A DNA stretch of 19,924 bases from Pseudomonadota bacterium. GTDB lineage: Bacteria; Pseudomonadota; Alphaproteobacteria; Rhizobiales; Hyphomicrobiaceae. Of the stretch, positions 1 to 6,767 are shown piece after piece. A model generated the notes under the pieces. That model was not told the DNA's origin. It searched no databases and saw nothing but the letters and a program-made list of their open reading frames with translations. The DNA is taken from the NCBI GenBank assembly GCA_023405815.1, contig JAEXXM010000066.1, positions 1 through 19,924 on the forward strand. Direction: 5' to 3'. A program made the position numbers and the translations under genes. Within the stretch, counting starts at the first letter, position 1, and each line of letters starts with the position of its first letter.

Positions 1-736
1 GTGCCCCGGCATGCGTCTCGCGCACGCGCCGCTGCATGTGCGCCAGGCGCGTCTCGAGGAAATCGATGCGGTCGAGCATGGTGGCGAGCGCCTCGCCGAC
101 GGGATCAGGGATTCGATGATGATCGAGGTCGATGCGTCCGGCGACGCGGCGTCCCGCACCCTCGGGACGGACGATACGTGCGGGGATGCCGACGAGCGTG
201 ACACCCGGCGGCGCCCCCTTGACGACGACCGAGTTGGCGCCGATGCGCGCGCCACTGCCGATGACGATGGGGCCGAGGATCTTGGCGCCCGCGCCGACGA
301 CCACGCCGTCGTCTAGGGTCGGATGGCGCTTGCCGCTCGACCAGGTCGTGCCGCCGAGCGTCACGCCATGATAGAGCGTGACGTCGTTGCCGATCACGGC
401 CGTCTCGCCGATGACGACACCGCTGCCGTGGTCGATGAAGAAGCGGCGTCCGATGATCGCACCGGGATGGATATCTATTCCAGTGACCAAGCGCGAGAAC
501 CAGGACACAAGCCGCGCGGGAAAGCGCCAACCGCTGCGCCAAAGGCGGTGTGCCAGTCGATGCCAGATGATGGCGTGCACGCCGGGATAGGTGAGAAGCG
601 TCTCGAAGGCACTTCGCGCGGCCGGATCACGCGAAGAAACACAGCGCACATCCTCGACGATCAGACGGAACAGGCACGGCGCTACGGGCGCGACGGCCGC
701 TTGCGTTCGCTCGGCAAGTTCTATGACTTCCGCCAT
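1..736 (-). CDS. cysE: Serine O-acetyltransferase, partial (C-terminal end beyond window edge)
   Basis: CysE transfers an acetyl group from acetyl-CoA to L-serine, giving O-acetylserine, the direct precursor of cysteine. The minus-strand frame gives 245 codons without a stop. An alpha-helical N-terminal part (about residues 20-85) is followed by a left-handed beta-helix of hexapeptide repeats (about 88-190). This includes IDIHPGAIIG, the DHGSGVVIGE segment and YHGVTLGGTTWSSGKRHPTL, which are the CysE substrate and acetyl-CoA binding regions. The ATG at 736 is preceded by GGAGG four bases away and lies inside the last codons of nifV (16-bp overlap), so translation is probably coupled. cysE next to nifV is a known arrangement in diazotrophs. 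Its inferred role is extra cysteine for NifS-driven cluster assembly. The gene is truncated only by the window edge. A GlmU- or LpxA-like acyltransferase is unlikely given the serine-acetyltransferase core. Confidence 0.93.
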   Translation of the reverse strand, partial: MAEVIELAERTQAAVAPVAPCLFRLIVEDVRCVSSRDPAARSAFETLLTYPGVHAIIWHRLAHRLWRSGWRFPARLVSWFSRLVTGIDIHPGAIIGRRFFIDHGSGVVIGETAVIGNDVTLYHGVTLGGTTWSSGKRHPTLDDGVVVGAGAKILGPIVIGSGARIGANSVVVKGAPPGVTLVGIPARIVRPEGAGRRVAGRIDLDHHRIPDPVGEALATMLDRIDFLETRLAHMQRRVRETHAGA

Positions 737-1905
737 GATGCCTCCTCGCCGGCGGCGATTGCCGGTATGCGGCGCACCTCACGCCAAATCTCGGTGAGCT
801 TTTCCTCGGTCACGGCGCCTTTGGTTGCCGTGGCGTGCGCCCGGACGCGCGCGAGGATGGCGCCCATCTCACCTGCATCGGCCTCAAGGCGCAGATCGCC
901 GAGGCGGGCGGAAATGGCGGCGAGGCCGGAATGCTTGCCAATGACGATGCGGTGGGCGCGCCCGAGCAAAGCGGGATCGAGCGCCTCGTACGTGCGCCGG
1001 TCCTTCAAGAGGCCGTCGACGTGGATGCCGGATTCATGGGTGAAGATGTGGTCGCCGACGATTGCCTTGCCCGGCGGGACAGGGCGCGCTGCCGCGGCGG
1101 CGACGATGCGCGCGACGCGATCGAGCTCGGTCGGCACGATGCCGGTGGCGCGTCCGTAGAGCTGCGTCAGGGCGATGGCTACCTCCTCGAGCGGGGCGTT
1201 GCCCGCCCGCTCGCCGAGCCCGATGACGGTGACGGAGGCATGCGTGGCACCCGCCCGTACGGCGGCAAGGGTATTGGCGGTGGCGAGGCCGAGGTCGTCG
1301 TGGGCGTGGATTTCCAGCTCGAGGTCGGTGGCGGCCCTCAGGCGCTCGACGAGAGCGTAGGTCGAAAAGGGGTCGAGCACGCTCAGCGTGTCGGCGATGC
1401 GGAAGCGCCGCGCGCCGGCCGACTTTGCTGCACGCGCCACCTCGATGAGGAAATCGACGTCGGCCCGGGAGGAATCCTCGCCGCCGACGGCAACCTCCAA
1501 GCCGTGTGCGCGCGCATAGCCGACGACGCGGCCGATCTCCTCGATCACTGAAGCCCGTCCGCCGCGGAGCTTGGCAGCGATCTGCACGTCAGAGACTGGA
1601 ACCGAGAGATTGACCATGGACACGCCGGTGCGCAGCGCTGCGTCGACATCTTCGATGCGCATGCGGCACCAGGCGATGGCGCGCAGCGGCAAATCGGCAT
1701 CGACGATGGCGCCGATCGCGGCGACCTCCTCGCGGCCCATGGCGGGCGTGCCAACCTCGGCCTCGGTGACGCCCGCCTCCGCCAATGCCGCGGCGATCGC
1801 CACCTTCTCCTTGATCGTGAAAGCGACCCCAGGCGCCTGCTCGCCGTCGCGCAGCGTCGTGTCGTTGAGAACGATATTGGCGGACAGCGCGGCGTGATCA
1901 GGCAT
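721..1905 (-). CDS. nifV: Homocitrate synthase NifV
   Basis: NifV condenses acetyl-CoA with 2-oxoglutarate to R-homocitrate, the organic ligand of molybdenum in FeMo-co. The 394-aa protein has the DRE-TIM metallolyase signature near the N-terminus (NDTTLRDGEQAPGVAF, about residues 13-28), the metal-binding second signature EIHAHDDLGLATANTLAA (about 190-210) and the downstream motif HESGIHVDGLLKD. Length is close to that usual for NifV. I chose the ATG at 1905, which overlaps the nifS stop by 8 bp, rather than the longer open frame that runs into nifS. 2-Isopropylmalate synthase is the main alternative, but it is usually longer with a regulatory C-terminal domain. Context between nifS and cysE makes NifV much more likely. 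Confidence 0.96.
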   Translation of the reverse strand: MPDHAALSANIVLNDTTLRDGEQAPGVAFTIKEKVAIAAALAEAGVTEAEVGTPAMGREEVAAIGAIVDADLPLRAIAWCRMRIEDVDAALRTGVSMVNLSVPVSDVQIAAKLRGGRASVIEEIGRVVGYARAHGLEVAVGGEDSSRADVDFLIEVARAAKSAGARRFRIADTLSVLDPFSTYALVERLRAATDLELEIHAHDDLGLATANTLAAVRAGATHASVTVIGLGERAGNAPLEEVAIALTQLYGRATGIVPTELDRVARIVAAAAARPVPPGKAIVGDHIFTHESGIHVDGLLKDRRTYEALDPALLGRAHRIVIGKHSGLAAISARLGDLRLEADAGEMGAILARVRAHATATKGAVTEEKLTEIWREVRRIPAIAAGEEASWRKS

Positions 1906-3088
1906 GCGCGCCCTCCATCGCGGCCGACACGATCTCCTTTGGCGGCGCCATGGCGCGCAGCTTGGCGATGACCTCCGGAACGATCTCCAACACGCGATCG
2001 ATCTCCTCGGGTGTGGTCTCGCGCGAGAGGGAAAAGCGCACGCCGCCGCGGAGCGCCGCATCGGGGACATGCATGGCGCGCAGCACATGCGATGGCTCGA
2101 ACGAGCCGGCGGCGCATGCCGAGCCGAGGGATGCGGCGACGCCCGCCTTGTCCAGAAGAAGGATCACGTCCTCGCCATCCACGCCTTCGAAGGCGATGTT
2201 GAGCGTGTTGGGGACGCGTTGGCTCTGGCCTCCGGCGACGAGGCAACCGGGGATAGTCGCCGCAAGTCCTTCTTGAAGCCGATCACGCAGCGGGCCCACC
2301 ACCGTGCTCTCGAAGGCGAGGCTCTGGACGGCAAGCTCCGCCGCCTTTCCGAGCGCGGCGATGCCGGCGGTGTTCTCCGTTCCGCCGCGACGGCCGCGCT
2401 CCTGCCGCCCGCCGATGATCTGCGGCGCGAAGCGGACACCGCGTCGGATATAGAGAGCGCCAACGCCCTTGGGCGCGTGAAACTTGTGCCCGGAGATCGA
2501 CAGCATATCGATCAAGCTCGAATTCACGTGCAGCGGGATCTTGCCTGCCGCCTGCACGGCGTCGGTATGAAACAACGCGCCTACCGCCTTGGCTTTCGCC
2601 GCCAGCTCGGCGACGGGGAAGATCACGCCGGTCTCGTTGTTGGCCCACATGATCGAGACAGCGGCGACGCGGTCCGACAGGGCTGCCTGATAGGCGGCCA
2701 TGTCGAGGTTGCCGTTCATATCGACGGGGATGACGTGCAGGCGCGTGCCGCGGCCCGCAAGCGCGGTTGCCAGCGCCAGCACTGCCGGATGCTCGACAGC
2801 GCTGACGATGATCTCCGTCCTACCGGGCGAGACATCGAGCGCCGAGCGGATGGCGGCGTTGGCGCCCTCAGTGCCGCCGGAGGTGAAGACGATCTCGTCG
2901 TCGTGATCCGCCCCGATGAAATCACGGACCTGCCCGCGCGCACGCCGCACGGCACCCGATGGCGCCGCGGCGAAATCGTGCATCGAGGACGAATTGCCGA
3001 AGTCCTCGCGGAGCAGCGGCAGCATGACCTCGATGACGCGCGGATCAACGCGCGTCGTGGCATTGTTGTCGAGGTAAATCGACGACAT
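1898..3088 (-). CDS. nifS: Cysteine desulfurase NifS
   Basis: NifS is a PLP enzyme that takes sulfur from L-cysteine and hands it as a persulfide to Fe-S scaffold proteins. The 396-aa sequence begins with the family start YLDNNATTRVDP. It has the PLP lysine in SISGHKFHAPKG (K202) and the catalytic cysteine in GSACAAGSFEPSH (C325); by my recollection both fall at the residue numbers of Azotobacter NifS. H100 (EHPAVL), D176 and the RGGTEN motif are also present. The short lobe around C325 is of the NifS/IscS (group I) type. It sits 31 bp after the short nifU, with GAGG upstream of the ATG, and overlaps nifV by 8 bp. Within a sigma-54-driven nif operon it is NifS rather than housekeeping IscS. 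Confidence 0.97.
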   Translation of the reverse strand: MSSIYLDNNATTRVDPRVIEVMLPLLREDFGNSSSMHDFAAAPSGAVRRARGQVRDFIGADHDDEIVFTSGGTEGANAAIRSALDVSPGRTEIIVSAVEHPAVLALATALAGRGTRLHVIPVDMNGNLDMAAYQAALSDRVAAVSIMWANNETGVIFPVAELAAKAKAVGALFHTDAVQAAGKIPLHVNSSLIDMLSISGHKFHAPKGVGALYIRRGVRFAPQIIGGRQERGRRGGTENTAGIAALGKAAELAVQSLAFESTVVGPLRDRLQEGLAATIPGCLVAGGQSQRVPNTLNIAFEGVDGEDVILLLDKAGVAASLGSACAAGSFEPSHVLRAMHVPDAALRGGVRFSLSRETTPEEIDRVLEIVPEVIAKLRAMAPPKEIVSAAMEGAHA

Positions 3089-3119
3089 GTGCGGCCTCGC
3101 GACTTGGGCCTTAGGCGCC

Positions 3120-3503
3120 TCAGCCGACCGGGATGACCCGCAGCGGCACGCCGAGCTTGGCGATCAGCCGCTCCTGGACACCGGCGATGGTCACCGATGC
3201 CATGTGGCAGCCGACGCAGGCGCCGGTGAGCTTCACGTAGATGGTGTTGCCGTCGACATCGACCAGCTCGCAGTCGCCGCCATCGCGCTTGAGGAACGGC
3301 CGCAGATCCTCGATCGCCTTTTCGATGAGGGCGATCTTCTCGAGCGACTCGCCCTCCAGCACACGATGGCGTGCCGCCGGCTGCGGCCGGAGGCTTTGCG
3401 GCGGGCGCGGCGCGACAGGTGCCGGGCGATTCAATCGCCCGACCGGGGCCGGCTCGTGCACCGCCAGGGCATCTGCAGGCATGGCAACATCTTCCACGCG
3501 CAT
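3120..3503 (-). CDS. nifU: Short NifU-type protein (C-terminal Nfu domain only)
   Basis: This is an Fe-S cluster carrier or scaffold of about 127 aa. Residues 53-127 form the Nfu domain with the cluster-binding pair in TGACVGCHMASVTIAGVQ (C96 and C99). Residues 1-50 are rich in Pro, Ala and Arg and look like a flexible tail. The classical Azotobacter NifU is about 310 aa with an N-terminal IscU-like scaffold and a central [2Fe-2S] domain; both are absent here. The start is uncertain: ATG at 3503 has AAGGAG only one base upstream, so a GTG at 3497 or an ATG at 3482 is also possible. It lies between iscA and nifS, consistent with assembly or delivery of clusters for nitrogenase. Short NifU proteins of this kind are known from alphaproteobacterial nif clusters. 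Confidence 0.88.
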   Translation of the reverse strand: MRVEDVAMPADALAVHEPAPVGRLNRPAPVAPRPPQSLRPQPAARHRVLEGESLEKIALIEKAIEDLRPFLKRDGGDCELVDVDGNTIYVKLTGACVGCHMASVTIAGVQERLIAKLGVPLRVIPVG

Positions 3504-3525
3504 TCTCCTTCCCGAAAGCCTGCGA

Positions 3526-3846
3526 TCAGCCAAACGACTTGCCGCACGAGCACTTGGATGCAGCGTTGGGGTTGTCGAAGGTGAAGCCGGAGCCCTCGAG
3601 GCTTTCGACGAAGCCGAGGCGCATGCCGGTGAGGAGCGGGGCAGAATCGGGATCGACGAATACCTTGATCCCGCCCGACTCGATGACCGAGTCATCGGAA
3701 CGCGGCTCGGCGTCGAGGCCGATCAGGTACTTGTAGCCGGCGCATCCGCCGTTCTGGACGGTGATGCGCAGGCCGGCGTCGGCGTTGCCGGTGCGCTGCA
3801 TGGCGGCCTTGATGGCGGAGGCGGCTTCGGTCGAGACATCGATCAT
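3526..3846 (-). CDS. HesB/IscA-type Fe-S assembly protein, nif-associated
   Basis: This is an A-type carrier that binds iron or an Fe-S cluster and passes it to target proteins. The 106-aa protein has the three invariant cysteines of the family: C35 in NGGCAGYKY, and C99 and C101 in the C-terminal SKCSCGKSF. It is the first gene of the iscA-nifU-nifS-nifV-cysE run. It starts about 30 nt after the predicted transcription start of a sigma-54 promoter, with GGGAG eight bases before the ATG. In a nif context it would be called IscA-nif or IscN. The function in FeMo-co precursor assembly is inferred from family and neighbours. Confidence 0.95.
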   Translation of the reverse strand: MIDVSTEAASAIKAAMQRTGNADAGLRITVQNGGCAGYKYLIGLDAEPRSDDSVIESGGIKVFVDPDSAPLLTGMRLGFVESLEGSGFTFDNPNAASKCSCGKSFG

Positions 3847-3887
3847 GGATGAACACTCCCTCGTGTGAGTTCGTTGAAGTGCTCATC

Positions 3888-3902
3888 GCAACGAGCGTGC
3901 CA
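3888..3902 (-). promoter_or_regulatory. Sigma-54 (-24/-12) promoter of the iscA-nifUSV-cysE operon
   Basis: Read on the minus strand the site is TGGCAC-GCTCG-TTGC, an exact match to the RpoN consensus TGGCAC-N5-TTGC with the invariant GG and GC. Predicted transcription would begin near 3876, leaving a leader of about 30 nt before iscA. An upstream activator palindrome lies about 90 bp further up. Confidence 0.9.
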
Positions 3903-3959
3903 TCCGGCCACCACCCATCAAGACTTTGTTTTTATTTGCCTATTTTCCGTCCCGGTGCT

Positions 3960-3975
3960 TGTTTGGATCGCAACA
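3960..3975. promoter_or_regulatory. NifA upstream activator sequence (TGT-N10-ACA) for iscA operon
   Basis: The sequence is TGT-TTGGATCGCA-ACA, matching the NifA binding consensus TGT-N10-ACA. Its centre is about 91 bp upstream of the predicted iscA transcription start, the usual position for an activator that loops to sigma-54 RNA polymerase. The right half GCAACAATC is shared with the site upstream of bfd. Confidence 0.75.
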
Positions 3976-3998
3976 ATCTGCAGCTCACGGCCTTCGCT

Positions 3999-4016
3999 TT
4001 GTCGGATTTCCTGCAA
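3999..4016. promoter_or_regulatory. Conserved 18-bp UAS-like element, copy 1
   Basis: TTGTCGGATTTCCTGCAA occurs here and, with one base different, at 5115-5132. It contains TGT-N10-GCA, one base off the NifA consensus. Its core TGTCGGRTTT also occurs in the nifH activator site read on the other strand. It lies 96 bp upstream of the -24 edge of the iscA promoter. It is probably a second NifA site; another regulator cannot be excluded. Confidence 0.55.
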
Positions 4017-4029
4017 AGGGCGGCGGGCC

Positions 4030-4527
4030 CTAATCGGCGTGGCCCTCGACCTTGTCGGCCGGGTCAGCCTGGAGCTGCCCGTAGTTCTCGATGCCGATGC
4101 TTTTCAAGAGGTCGAGCTGGGTCTCGAGGAAGTCGATGTGTCCCTCCTCGTCCTCGAGCAGCTCCTCAAACAGCTCCATCGAGACGTAGTCTTTATGCTG
4201 GCGGCAGATCTCGCGCGCCTTGGAGTAGAAGTCCTGGGCGATGTACTCGCCCTTCAGGTCGCACTCCAAGACCTCCTTCAGGCTCTCGCCGATCATCAGC
4301 GGGGCGACCTCCTGCATCTTGGGGAAGCCTTCGAGGAAGATGATACGGGTGATGAGCTTGTCGGCGTGCTGCATCTCCTCGATCGATTCGGCGCGCTCCT
4401 TCTTGGCGAGCTTAGTGAAGCCCCAGTCGTCCAGGCGGCGGTAATGCAGCCAGTATTGATTGACCGCGCCAAGTTCCAGCTTCAACGCGACGTTCAGCGC
4501 CTCGATGACTTCCTTGTTGCCTTTCAT
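4030..4527 (-). CDS. bfr: Bacterioferritin
   Basis: Bacterioferritin is a 24-subunit iron-storage shell with a di-iron ferroxidase centre and heme b between subunit pairs. This 165-aa protein has the full ligand set at standard positions: E18, E51, H54, E94, E127 and H130 for the di-iron site, and M52 as heme ligand. It is therefore a heme-containing Bfr rather than a ferritin or Dps. AAGGA lies upstream of the ATG at 4527. It follows bfd by 111 bp in the same direction with no promoter that I can recognise between them, so both are probably transcribed from the sigma-54 promoter upstream of bfd. The likely role is an iron buffer for nitrogenase assembly. Confidence 0.96.
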   Translation of the reverse strand: MKGNKEVIEALNVALKLELGAVNQYWLHYRRLDDWGFTKLAKKERAESIEEMQHADKLITRIIFLEGFPKMQEVAPLMIGESLKEVLECDLKGEYIAQDFYSKAREICRQHKDYVSMELFEELLEDEEGHIDFLETQLDLLKSIGIENYGQLQADPADKVEGHAD

Positions 4528-4638
4528 GGTCCCCGTCCTTTGTCAGATATCATGGGCGAAATCGGTCGCGGCGGGTGGGGCCCGCGTAACCGTCCGGAAT
4601 GCGCGAATTCGGATTGACCGTTCGATGCCCCGATGCGC

Positions 4639-4962
4639 TCAAGCGATCTTGCGCTCTTCGGGGCTGTCCGTGATCTGCGCCTTTCCGCGCAGCCGCGCCT
4701 GCCAGGCGGGGAACTCGAGCAGCTTGCTGCGGGCCGCTGCTCCGACGTTGGCGGCGATCAGCCCGCGGCGCTCCAGCTCGCCGACCTTGTCGTAGATGGT
4801 CTCCACGGCGACCGGCGCGCAGCCGCAGCAGTTCATGCGCTTGGACAGGTGACGAAAGATGATCCCCGGCGTTGGGATAGGCGCGTTCGGACGGTTCAAG
4901 ACCTCGATGAGTGCGCTCTCGATGTCGCGATCGGTGATGACCGTGCAAGAGCAGACTATCAT
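4639..4962 (-). CDS. bfd: Bacterioferritin-associated ferredoxin (Bfd), [2Fe-2S]
   Basis: Bfd binds bacterioferritin and reduces its stored Fe3+ so that iron can leave the shell. This 107-aa protein starts MIVCSC with cysteines C4 and C6. The second pair is in MNCCGCAP (C45 and C48, plus an extra C46). This is the Bfd Cys-x-Cys ... Cys-x2-Cys [2Fe-2S] pattern, with an insertion of a few residues (about 24-33, NRPNAPIPTP) that lengthens the spacer. Residues after about 60 form a charged tail longer than in the roughly 64-aa E. coli Bfd. It is the first gene behind a consensus sigma-54 promoter, with a leader of about 32 nt, and is followed by bfr. Confidence 0.9.
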   Translation of the reverse strand: MIVCSCTVITDRDIESALIEVLNRPNAPIPTPGIIFRHLSKRMNCCGCAPVAVETIYDKVGELERRGLIAANVGAAARSKLLEFPAWQARLRGKAQITDSPEERKIA

Positions 4963-5005
4963 CGCTTGCTCACCCCGCTACCTTCGCGCCTTGATGAGCT
5001 ACATA

Positions 5006-5020
5006 GCAACGGCCGTGCCA
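5006..5020 (-). promoter_or_regulatory. Sigma-54 (-24/-12) promoter of bfd-bfr
   Basis: On the minus strand the site reads TGGCAC-GGCCG-TTGC, an exact RpoN consensus. The predicted start is near 4994, about 32 nt before the bfd ATG. It lies in the 189-bp gap between irr and bfd, together with an activator palindrome. Confidence 0.9.
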
Positions 5021-5071
5021 GTGCGATCCGGTGGCGATTCTGCCCAGTTTCAGCGCTGACGGGCCGCTCGT

Positions 5072-5087
5072 TGTGCGCAAGGCAACA
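5072..5087. promoter_or_regulatory. NifA upstream activator sequence for bfd-bfr
   Basis: The sequence TGT-GCGCAAGGCA-ACA matches TGT-N10-ACA. The centre is about 85 bp upstream of the predicted bfd transcription start. GCAACAATC at its right end repeats the same string at the iscA operon activator site. Confidence 0.72.
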
Positions 5088-5114
5088 ATCCGTATGCGGC
5101 ATGGATAGGCGCAA

Positions 5115-5132
5115 TTGTCGGATTTGCTGCAA
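5115..5132. promoter_or_regulatory. Conserved 18-bp UAS-like element, copy 2
   Basis: TTGTCGGATTTGCTGCAA differs from the copy at 3999-4016 by one base. It lies 94 bp from the -24 edge of the bfd promoter, against 96 bp for the other copy. It ends 19 bp after the irr stop codon. It is a probable second NifA site of imperfect TGT-N10-ACA form. Confidence 0.55.
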
Positions 5133-5151
5133 TAGCGCATCGACGGCTCGC

Positions 5152-5667
5152 CTATTCCTCGGATGCGGCGGCGGTGCGACGTAACCGGACGACCACGTCG
5201 ACGCGGGCGATCTCATAGCCTTCCGGAGGCGTCGGCGGGTTCTCCAGCACCACATCGGCGGTTTGCGGAATGTCGAGCAGCGCCTCGTCCCCCTCGATGA
5301 GGAAATGGTGGTGGTCACTCGGATTGGTGTCGAAGAACGTCTTGGGGCCCGAGACGCCGATCTCGCGCAGCAGGCCCGCCTCGGTGAACTGGTGCAGGGT
5401 GTTGTAGACGGTGGCCAGCGACACCGGCAGCCTCGCACGCACCGCCTCGTCGTAGACCATCTCGGCGGTGACGTGGCGATCGCCCTTGGCGAACAGGATC
5501 CATCCGAGCAGCAATCGCTGGCGCGTCGGCCGCAGGCCGACGTTGCGCAACAGGTTCTTGCAGCCGGCCCAGGGGCAGCCTTCGCTAGCCTCCTGCGCCG
5601 GAGATGGCTCGCGCCAGTCGATAGCTTTCTCCGGCACCTCTAGGAATGTGTCGCTCGACTGACTCAT
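5152..5667 (-). CDS. irr: Fur-family iron/heme response regulator Irr
   Basis: Irr is the global iron regulator of Rhizobiales and relatives. It acts under iron limitation and in some species is degraded when heme binds. The 171-aa protein has the heme regulatory motif GCPWAGC (C31-P32), a winged-helix DNA-binding region (about 40-105, containing GLRPTRQRLLLGW and SLATVYNTLHQFTEAGLL) and the histidine triplet DHHHF (H119-H121). It ends in PPEGYEIARVDVVVRLRR, very like Bradyrhizobium Irr as I recall it. It follows nifQ by 34 bp in the same direction without a recognisable promoter of its own, so it is at least partly co-transcribed with the nif operon. The Shine-Dalgarno is weak. Housekeeping Irr is normally elsewhere, so this may be a nif-dedicated paralogue. 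Confidence 0.9.
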   Translation of the reverse strand: MSQSSDTFLEVPEKAIDWREPSPAQEASEGCPWAGCKNLLRNVGLRPTRQRLLLGWILFAKGDRHVTAEMVYDEAVRARLPVSLATVYNTLHQFTEAGLLREIGVSGPKTFFDTNPSDHHHFLIEGDEALLDIPQTADVVLENPPTPPEGYEIARVDVVVRLRRTAAASEE

Positions 5668-5701
5668 GATGGGCGTTGTCCCGATGCAGAAAGATGAAAA
5701 C

Positions 5702-6418
5702 TCATTGTTGCGCCTCCGCCTGAGCCAGAGCCAACGAAGGCTCGAGGCGCCGACGCGCGAGCCGCCCCTCGCCGTCCTCGGCTCCGAAGCAATTGTCGAA
5801 ATCGCAGCAGTCGGTGCAGACCGGGGTCGTACACATGACGAAGCCTTCGTCCTCGCACAGCATGCGGTAGAAGAAGCGCTTCCAACGCATGCCGCGCGTG
5901 TTGCGGCCCGCGAGCGGCGCGAAGTGCCGCTCAAGCATGCGCGAAAGCTCCTCGCGGCTGCGCAGGCCCAGGTCCTCCCACAGATGGCTCGGCTCCATGG
6001 CGCGACGGGCGACCATGTGGGCGAGCCAGCGGGCTATGTCCTCGTCGGTAGAGCGGTTGGCGAGCAGAAGATCGCGCACCATCACCAGCTCATCGTCCTC
6101 GGGGACTGTCGGCTCGACCAGCACTGCAGGGAGAACCTGCGCGCGTGGGAACCAATGGTCGAGAAGCGGGATGAACTCTTCCGGCGATAGGCCGACGCGC
6201 TGGCAGATGTCGCCCTCATTCATCGCCGAGACGGCAATGATCGAGGCGAGAACGTGCCTGTCAAAGTCATGGTCGGTATCGACGCGAGCCTCGGCGGCAT
6301 TCGCACCGGTCAACTCGAAGTAGATCGAGCGGCCACGCTCGGCACCGTCGCACGCGACATCGACCGGCGAGGCATCATCGTGCTCATCGAGCATGAGTGC
6401 GTGCGAGGCTGCTTTCAT
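5702..6418 (-). CDS. nifQ: NifQ, molybdenum donor for FeMo-co synthesis
   Basis: NifQ carries a Mo-Fe-S cluster and supplies molybdenum to the NifEN/NifH FeMo-co assembly complex. The 238-aa protein has the diagnostic C-terminal motif Cys-x4-Cys-x2-Cys-x5-Cys in CTTPVCTDCCDFDNC (C196, C201, C204, C210). The preceding helical region contains LASIIAVSAMNEGDICQRVGLSPEEF and RWKRFFYRMLCEDEGF. The ATG at 6418 overlaps the fdxB stop as ATGA and is preceded by GGGGAGG, so translation is likely coupled. I rejected the longer frame reading into fdxB. The first 50 residues are acidic and poorly conserved. Confidence 0.95.
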   Translation of the reverse strand: MKAASHALMLDEHDDASPVDVACDGAERGRSIYFELTGANAAEARVDTDHDFDRHVLASIIAVSAMNEGDICQRVGLSPEEFIPLLDHWFPRAQVLPAVLVEPTVPEDDELVMVRDLLLANRSTDEDIARWLAHMVARRAMEPSHLWEDLGLRSREELSRMLERHFAPLAGRNTRGMRWKRFFYRMLCEDEGFVMCTTPVCTDCCDFDNCFGAEDGEGRLARRRLEPSLALAQAEAQQ

Positions 6419-6732
6419 GCCGCCTCCCCGGATGCCGGAATGGCGCTGGCGGCAGCATGTGTCTGGCAGTTCTTCGGGCATACGCGCGCACAGGCGGTGC
6501 ATCCTATGCAGTTGCCCGGGTTGTCGAGCACCATGATCTTGCGCTCGAACTCATCGTCATCGTCGTCATCGCCGGTGAGAGCGACGAGCTCGCCCTCCTC
6601 GTTGATGCCACGCAGGTGCATCACATCGCGACCGCACACCTTGAAGCAACGGCCGCAGCCGATGCAGGTCTTGGCGTTTATTGAGACGAGATACTCCGGT
6701 TCCCACGGCTTACCATCGCGTCTAGTGAACAT
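6415..6732 (-). CDS. fdxB: Nif-specific 2[4Fe-4S] ferredoxin III (FdxB type)
   Basis: This is a bacterial-type ferredoxin carrying two [4Fe-4S] clusters. The 105-aa protein has CIGCGRCFKVC (C23, C26, C29, C33) and CIGCTACARVCP (C75, C78, C81, C85), separated by a 41-residue linker. The long linker and the MFTRRDGKPWEPEYLVSIN start fit the nif-specific ferredoxin III family found beside nifX and nifQ. The linker contains six consecutive aspartates (55-60). FdxB-type ferredoxins are thought to pass electrons in cofactor synthesis rather than directly to NifH. It overlaps nifQ by 4 bp. Confidence 0.93.
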   Translation of the reverse strand: MFTRRDGKPWEPEYLVSINAKTCIGCGRCFKVCGRDVMHLRGINEEGELVALTGDDDDDDEFERKIMVLDNPGNCIGCTACARVCPKNCQTHAAASAIPASGEAA

Positions 6733-6767
6733 GGGCCCTGCCTCTTCCCGTCGAGTGTCCGATACCG

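Noticed and set aside
323..1551. Long plus-strand open frames opposite cysE and nifV
   Set aside because: They are antisense shadows of high-GC genes; the minus frames carry clear CysE and NifV motifs with coupled starts.
4017..4031. Short AGGGC-GGCGG-GCCCT hairpin at the bfr stop codon as a terminator
   Set aside because: The stem is only 5 bp, it overlaps the stop codon, and only three T residues follow. It is too weak to call.
4528..4638. Separate promoter or RNA element between bfd and bfr
   Set aside because: I found no -24/-12 site, no TGT-N10-ACA and no stable hairpin in the 111-bp gap.
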